Assembly: GCA_017651315.1 (NCBI GenBank)
Contig: JAGCDE010000033.1
Coordinates: forward strand, 1-36,976
Origin: Bacteroidaceae bacterium
GTDB taxonomy: Bacteria; Bacteroidota; Bacteroidia; Bacteroidales; Bacteroidaceae
Direction of reading: 5' to 3'
Length of the DNA: 36,976 bases
The translations under genes were made by a program, and so were the position numbers. The notes below the pieces were generated by a model, which saw only the letters and a program-made list of their open reading frames with translations, had not been told where the DNA came from and ran no database searches. Numbering within the stretch: position 1 is the stretch's first letter; each line of letters starts with the position of its first letter. Below are positions 32,896-36,976 of this stretch, in pieces.

Positions 32896-33474
32896 CCACT
32901 TCTCGACTTTGGATTTGCCGGAGCGGACCTCGTGGCCGTAGATGCTGAATCCCTGGATTACTTTGGCCTTGGGAAATTTTTTCTTTACATCGCTGACGCA
33001 TGACGCCAGGCCGCTGCCCTCGTGGGTGGTGAACGGGATTACGGTCTTTCCGTCCAGATTGATGTCGTTGAACAGTGTGAACATAACCTGGGGATATGTG
33101 CCCCACCATACGGGACCGCCAATGAATACCGTATCGTACGCAGCCAGGTCAGGAGCCTTGCCCTCGTACGGGGGTAACTCGCCATCGGCCGCCTCCTTCT
33201 TGGCCAGTTCTATTAGCGGAGTGTATGCCATGCCGTCATACTTGTGGGTTACTATCTCAAACTGGTCGGCACCGATAATATCGGTTATGTAATCGGCCAC
33301 GATCTTAGTGTTGCCCACCTCTACGTTTCCCACGCTGTAGTTATCACCGGCGTGTGAAAAGAATATTACAATTGATTTGCTCATCTTATCTGTTTTTTGA
33401 TTGTTTGTCTGTCCTTTACAGCCCGATGCCACGCACATGGCCAGCACTGCTGCAATAATATTCCTTAGTCTCAT
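32881..33474 (-). CDS. flavodoxin-domain lipoprotein
   Basis: A 197-residue flavoprotein with lipobox VASGC (Cys19) and a flavodoxin fold: IVIFFSHAGDNYSVG in the phosphate-binding loop position, FIGGPVWWGTYPQVMFTLF after the third strand, and PFTTHEGSGLAS. It probably carries FMN and moves electrons at the cell envelope. It is the last gene of a minus-strand redox cluster, separated from the preceding ABM-CMD-cupin gene by 48 bases that are mostly repeat copy G. A second start at MSKSIVIFF (residue 31) would give a cytoplasmic form. Confidence 0.88.
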   Translation of the reverse strand: MRLRNIIAAVLAMCVASGCKGQTNNQKTDKMSKSIVIFFSHAGDNYSVGNVEVGNTKIVADYITDIIGADQFEIVTHKYDGMAYTPLIELAKKEAADGELPPYEGKAPDLAAYDTVFIGGPVWWGTYPQVMFTLFNDINLDGKTVIPFTTHEGSGLASCVSDVKKKFPKAKVIQGFSIYGHEVRSGKSKVEKWLKTL

Positions 33475-33490
33475 GTCTTTAAAAGTGTTA

Positions 33491-33546
33491 AAAACGCCGC
33501 ATTGTTAAACGCCCCCTTTGCGTCAAAACGACCCCAACGCGTCGTA
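33491..33546. repeat. intergenic inverted-repeat element, copy G (double unit)
   Basis: AAAACGCCGCA ... AAACGCCCCC ... TTTGCGTC followed at once by AAAACGACCCC ... GCGTCGT, so it looks like two overlapping half-copies. It supplies the stop and last residues of the minus-strand gene ending at 33523. Confidence 0.6.
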
Positions 33547-35001
33547 GATTTGGTCGGTGACGGGTTCAAGCCACTCGTTCGAGGCGCCGGGCTGGACGTC
33601 CTTGTGGTAGGTGAGATGCTGGAACCATGAGTCCTTTGCCGCACCGTGCCAGTGCTTGACCTCGGCGGGTATGGCTATTATGGTGCCGGGAGTCATGGGC
33701 ACAGCCTCCTTGCCCCATTCCTGATACCAGCCGCGGCCGGCAACACAGATAAGTACCTGCACCTGCTTGTGGTGGATATGCCAGTTGTTGCGGCATCCGG
33801 GCTCAAATGTCACATTGTTGACACCGCCCTCCATCGGAGCCAGATAACTGTTGCCTGTAAAATACTGTGCGTATGCGGTATTGGGCTCACCCTTGGGCCA
33901 AACCGAAAAATCAACAGTCTGTACAGGAGTGTAATCATTCCCGAATACGGCAGCCAGCGCACCACGGAGCCGCTCGGCCTCAGCCATTCCAATCCTGTTT
34001 TCAAGGATGGCGGGAATCTCACGGAGCGCTTCATCGCTTACACCCATATTCCTGGCTCCCGATACATGGGCCTGAAGCTGCGGCTCACAACCGGGTAGAG
34101 CAGATATGGCCGAAACCGTCACAACTTCGCGGTCAGCGAATGACAGGTTGTTTCGGGCAAAAATGTCACCAAAAAGATGCGCTTTGAGATAGTAGTCGGT
34201 CTGCGGAGCGAATGTGTAGTTGAAGGGTTGTCCACCAACAAGCTGAGTCTGCACACTGGTACCCTGCTTCAGTGCGTCGTAACCGTTGGGCAGCGGGTCA
34301 GCCTCACGTCCTTCTTCCACACGCAGTCCGGCAGCCGTACGTTCATTTATCACCTGCTGCAATACGCCCAATGCATTAAGCGAACGCGGAAATCCGGTGT
34401 ATGCATAGAGTTGTGACAGAGCCTCCTTGGCCTCACTTACAGTCAGTCCCTGCTCAAGTCCTTCATTAAGTGAAGATTTGAGCCCTTCCATGTCGCCTTT
34501 AGCCTCGTTGGCGGCGATTGCCACGAGAGCCTGTTGTCTGATAGTCAGTGTCATATTTTTTTTATCATTTGTCTCTACATTTAATGGTTCAGGTGCCTGC
34601 TTGGTCCTGATAAACTTTTTATCTGCGGCGGTAAGGTCCTCATCGGCCCTATAATAACGCTCGGCTCTCATGGTGAGGTCATACTTTTCACGCAGGGATG
34701 CGATGGTCTGCATCATAGGTGTGGCGTGGTGTGCGTCAAGCGCCTCCTGACTGGCCCAACTGTCTATCAGGAGCACGGTCTCGGGCTGATCCTGTGAGAT
34801 AAAGTATTCATAACGCAGGTTTCCCTCCTCCTGCCGTATGGCATCGGCCGTACCGGTAGATTCCATCTCCTGCACGAACTTGAGTGCGCTGCCGTTCTGC
34901 CCCGTGTAGTACAGGTTCATCGTGATGGGGCCGTTCTGCTTGCAAGACATAACTATAACCGATAATGCTAATAGTCCGATATTCAATAATTTGGCTCTCA
35001 T
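33523..35001 (-). CDS. lipoprotein fusing ABM monooxygenase-like, two CMD-like and cupin domains
   Basis: A 492-residue protein: lipobox VIVMSC (Cys20); an antibiotic-biosynthesis monooxygenase (ABM) fold (about 26-118); a first carboxymuconolactone decarboxylase (CMD)-like helical unit without Cys (about 150-225); a second CMD unit (about 268-345, SALPGCEPQLQAHV with one Cys and His); and a cupin (about 390-470, metal-ligand-type WHIHH at 407-411 and HWHG). CMD-cupin fusions are common near flavodoxins and alpha/beta hydrolases, but adding ABM and a lipid anchor is unusual. A quinone or aromatic detoxification role is a guess. The last residues DALGSF are encoded in repeat copy G. Confidence 0.82.
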   Translation of the reverse strand: MRAKLLNIGLLALSVIVMSCKQNGPITMNLYYTGQNGSALKFVQEMESTGTADAIRQEEGNLRYEYFISQDQPETVLLIDSWASQEALDAHHATPMMQTIASLREKYDLTMRAERYYRADEDLTAADKKFIRTKQAPEPLNVETNDKKNMTLTIRQQALVAIAANEAKGDMEGLKSSLNEGLEQGLTVSEAKEALSQLYAYTGFPRSLNALGVLQQVINERTAAGLRVEEGREADPLPNGYDALKQGTSVQTQLVGGQPFNYTFAPQTDYYLKAHLFGDIFARNNLSFADREVVTVSAISALPGCEPQLQAHVSGARNMGVSDEALREIPAILENRIGMAEAERLRGALAAVFGNDYTPVQTVDFSVWPKGEPNTAYAQYFTGNSYLAPMEGGVNNVTFEPGCRNNWHIHHKQVQVLICVAGRGWYQEWGKEAVPMTPGTIIAIPAEVKHWHGAAKDSWFQHLTYHKDVQPGASNEWLEPVTDQIYDALGSF

Positions 35002-36089
35002 TTCAGATTGGCTTTAAAGAATGATTCAATCCTGTCGTAAGGGATTACGCCGGCTACGTCATCGTAAAGGTCCACGTGCGATGCACCGGGGATAATCATC
35101 AGTTCCTTATTTCCCTCTACGGCCGATACACCCTCCACGTGCCTGCCGGTCATGCGCTCAAAGGCGTACTCCGAGAAGTAGCGTGAATGGGCCTTCTCAC
35201 CGTGGATGAGCAGCACCGGATTCTCGATCTCCTGAGCCCATGCCAGCAGAGGCTGGTTCATGAAACTCTGGCAGCCTATAACGTTCCAGCCGTCATTTGA
35301 GTTGCCGCTGCGCCTATGGTAGCCGCGCGGAGTCTTGTAGTATGCGTGGTAATCCTTTACAAACCAGGGCGCATCGTCGGGCAGTGGATCAACAACACCG
35401 CCTGCGCGCTTGTAAGTGCCTGATTTAAAATCCTCTGTACGCTGTGCTGCAATGGCCTTGCGCTTTTCCATACGCTGTGCGGGGGTGTCCTCGCTGGCAA
35501 AATAGCCCTCTACGTTCACCTTGCTCATATCATACATGGTGGATGCAACGGTTGCCTTGATGCGCGGATCGAGTGCTGCCGCATTCACGCCCATACCTCC
35601 GAATCCGCAGATGCCGATTATGCCGATACGCTCGGGGTCAACGTTATCCTGAACGGACAGGAAATCAACCGCTGCCAGGAAATCCTCGGTGTTGATATCG
35701 GGCGATGCCATACGGCGGGGCTCGCCGCCACTCTCACCGGTAAACGAGGGGTCAAAGGCAATAGTCAGGAATCCGCGCTCGGCCATGTGCTGTGCATACA
35801 AACCGCTTGACTGCTCCTTAACGGCGCCGAACGGGCCGGTCACGGCAATCGCTGCCAGCTTGCCCCTGGCATTCCTGGGCGTGTACATATCGGCCGCCAG
35901 CTCAATGCCGTAGCGGTTGCGGAAAGTAACCTTCCTGTGGTCAACCTTATCACTCTTGGGGAACGTCTTGTCCCACTCTTGTGTCAATTGCAGTGTAGTC
36001 ATATTATTGTCTGTCTTTGTTTGTCCGTTACCTGTGCAGCCCGTGAGCATTACGCCTGTCAGTGCTGCTGCTAAAATAATCTGTTTCAT
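34998..36089 (-). CDS. alpha/beta hydrolase lipoprotein with cysteine nucleophile
   Basis: A 363-residue hydrolase with lipobox MLTGC (Cys18). The nucleophile elbow reads GICGFGG, placing Cys161 where most relatives have Ser, as in dienelactone hydrolase. The likely acid and base lie later, with His338 in GASHVDLYD. Related proteins (YcjY-like) have unknown substrates. The start overlaps its upstream neighbour by four bases and its stop overlaps the ABM-CMD-cupin gene by four bases, so the three are translated together. It may hydrolyse a lactone or ester made or used by the CMD partner (inference). Confidence 0.85.
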   Translation of the reverse strand: MKQIILAAALTGVMLTGCTGNGQTKTDNNMTTLQLTQEWDKTFPKSDKVDHRKVTFRNRYGIELAADMYTPRNARGKLAAIAVTGPFGAVKEQSSGLYAQHMAERGFLTIAFDPSFTGESGGEPRRMASPDINTEDFLAAVDFLSVQDNVDPERIGIIGICGFGGMGVNAAALDPRIKATVASTMYDMSKVNVEGYFASEDTPAQRMEKRKAIAAQRTEDFKSGTYKRAGGVVDPLPDDAPWFVKDYHAYYKTPRGYHRRSGNSNDGWNVIGCQSFMNQPLLAWAQEIENPVLLIHGEKAHSRYFSEYAFERMTGRHVEGVSAVEGNKELMIIPGASHVDLYDDVAGVIPYDRIESFFKANLK

Positions 36090-36622
36090 ACCTTCCTGCC
36101 TAATTCAAAAGCCTCGTCAAGTTTGGGGTTGCCCTCAATCTCGCGGGCGTCGTTGACATTGCCGCAGAAAAGCGTTCCGGCCAGACGGCTCTTGGGGAAG
36201 CACTCTATCCATCCCGTCAGGCCCGATTCGGCCCGTTTGGGAGTCTGCTCCTCATTCTCGGCTGCGGTTGTGAGCAGATAGACGTCACGGAACTGATAGT
36301 CCAGCGGATACATGGCGTTCATACGGTCAATGAGGGTCTTCATCTGGCCGCTCATCTCATAATAGTAGATGGGGGTGGTCCAGCAGATGACATCGGCCTT
36401 GAGAACCTTGGCCATGATGTCGTTCACATCGTCCTTGATCACGCATCGTCCCAGCTTCTGGCAGCCGAAACAACCTTTGCAGAACTGGATGTTCTTGCCC
36501 ACCAGAGATATCTTCTCTACATCGTTTCCGGCGGCCCTGGCGCCGTCAATAAACCTGTCGGCCAGCATATCGCTGTTGGAACCACCACGCAGGCTCGTGG
36601 AGATTACTATAACCTTCTTCAT
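36086..36622 (-). CDS. flavodoxin-family NAD(P)H-dependent oxidoreductase with Fe-S-type cysteine motif
   Basis: A 178-residue FMN protein: VIVISTSLRGGSNSDMLADRF is the FMN phosphate loop, and TTPIYYYEMSGQMKTLIDR is the flavin-ring loop. Between them FCKGCFGCQKLGRC has Cys48, 51, 54 and 60, the CX2CX2CX5C of iron-sulfur flavoproteins, though many FMN reductases share it without a cluster. It is cytoplasmic, without a signal peptide, and is co-transcribed with the hydrolase and the cyclophilin-like gene (ATGA overlaps on both sides), forming a redox cluster. Confidence 0.9.
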   Translation of the reverse strand: MKKVIVISTSLRGGSNSDMLADRFIDGARAAGNDVEKISLVGKNIQFCKGCFGCQKLGRCVIKDDVNDIMAKVLKADVICWTTPIYYYEMSGQMKTLIDRMNAMYPLDYQFRDVYLLTTAAENEEQTPKRAESGLTGWIECFPKSRLAGTLFCGNVNDAREIEGNPKLDEAFELGRKV

Positions 36623-36976
36623 AATGCTACTTTTTTACCGTTTTTAATGAATATACCGTTTGATGGCATGGTCACTTTCTGGCCATTGAGTGAATAGTAT
36701 TCACTATTTTCTTTTACACCTGAAACGTCATTGACTGCCGTCACACCCGATGTAAGCGAGAGCGTAACGCTGATATTGCTCTGGCCTGCCTTGAGGAACG
36801 TGCTCAGCTCATTCCCTGTCAGACCGTCAATCTTACCCAGACGGGTGTAGCTCCATGAGTTGGAGCCGTAGAATATGCAGATGTTACTGCCGTTGTAGAG
36901 TATTACATCGCCGGGCTGGGCCGTAATCTGCTGGTTGCTGGCGGGTAATGAGAACCCCAGCGCACCCCATATCTCA
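36619..36976 (-). CDS. cyclophilin-like fold protein with secretion-type C-terminal tail (5' end outside window)
   Basis: The frame is open to the window edge and ends with TGA overlapping the ATG of the flavodoxin gene (ATGA). About 118 residues are visible. EIWGALGFSLPASNQQI, TAQPGDVILYNGSNICIFYGSNSWSYTRLGKID and SVTLSL match the cyclophilin-like domain often encoded beside flavodoxins in Bacteroidetes. After it comes a tail (EYYSLNGQKVTMPSNGIFIKNGKKVAL) of the kind found at the ends of many secreted Prevotella/Bacteroides proteins, which suggests export. Function is unknown; the conserved neighbourhood points to redox or flavin chemistry. Confidence 0.75.
   Translation of the reverse strand, partial: EIWGALGFSLPASNQQITAQPGDVILYNGSNICIFYGSNSWSYTRLGKIDGLTGNELSTFLKAGQSNISVTLSLTSGVTAVNDVSGVKENSEYYSLNGQKVTMPSNGIFIKNGKKVAL

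Overview
The window reads as a chromosomal segment of a Bacteroidales bacterium (Bacteroidaceae or Prevotellaceae-like gut lineage; inference). The reasons are a TAnnTTTG-type -7 element in front of many genes, weak Shine-Dalgarno context, lipoproteins and secreted proteins with signal peptides ending in AQ, BACON, DUF4835 (PorD) and DUF3127 families, and a C-terminal tail of the Bacteroidetes secretion type on the last gene. No rRNA, tRNA, CRISPR array or transposase was found.

Layout. (1) 1-1980: the end of a restriction-modification operon: C-terminus of a cytosine-5 DNA methyltransferase, a PD-(D/E)XK restriction enzyme of NgoBV type, a two-helix membrane protein resembling SLATT proteins, and three tandem proline-rich microproteins (42, 27 and 27 aa) not previously called as genes here, closed by a strong hairpin. 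(2) 2039-2353: a decayed gene with an in-frame stop and a C-terminal membrane helix. (3) 2409-11004: a housekeeping block: an SSB-like DUF3127 protein on the minus strand, then a tightly packed plus-strand operon dnaN - dnaQ-like exonuclease - coaBC fused in frame to porD/DUF4835 - recN - rlmB - a degenerate-protease/TPR protein. (4) 11084-13231: a ClpB disaggregase with no N-terminal domain, behind two perfect palindromes. (5) 13446-15473: two secreted hydrolases, a CE1-type esterase and an SGNH hydrolase. (6) 15573-17537: a Na+/phosphate symporter with PhoU domain and, unusually, a C-terminal OmpR-type DNA-binding domain. (7) 17688-24094: a membrane-anchored LytTR regulator divergent from a three-gene operon of beta-helix / Cthe_2159-type lipoproteins; a 21-bp-period direct repeat between them fits LytTR sites. 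(8) 24184-32895: single transporters, enzymes and regulators (VanX-like dipeptidase, HAD phosphatase, LysR regulator, TrkH, DMT and MATE transporters, Rossmann protein, DUF4143 ATPase). (9) 32881-36976: a minus-strand redox cluster: cyclophilin-like protein (partial), Fe-S-type flavodoxin, alpha/beta hydrolase with Cys nucleophile, an ABM-CMD-cupin fusion lipoprotein and a flavodoxin lipoprotein.

From 24.1 kb to 33.6 kb almost every intergenic gap carries a copy of a short inverted-repeat element (ends AACGACGCA / TGCGTCGT, core AAACGACCCC). At least four copies overlap stop codons and supply the last codons of neighbouring genes. The most interesting observations are the microprotein cassette in the restriction-modification operon, the transporter-transcription factor fusion, the CoaBC-PorD fusion and the intergenic repeat family. 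All family assignments come from motif recognition by eye; no database search was run.
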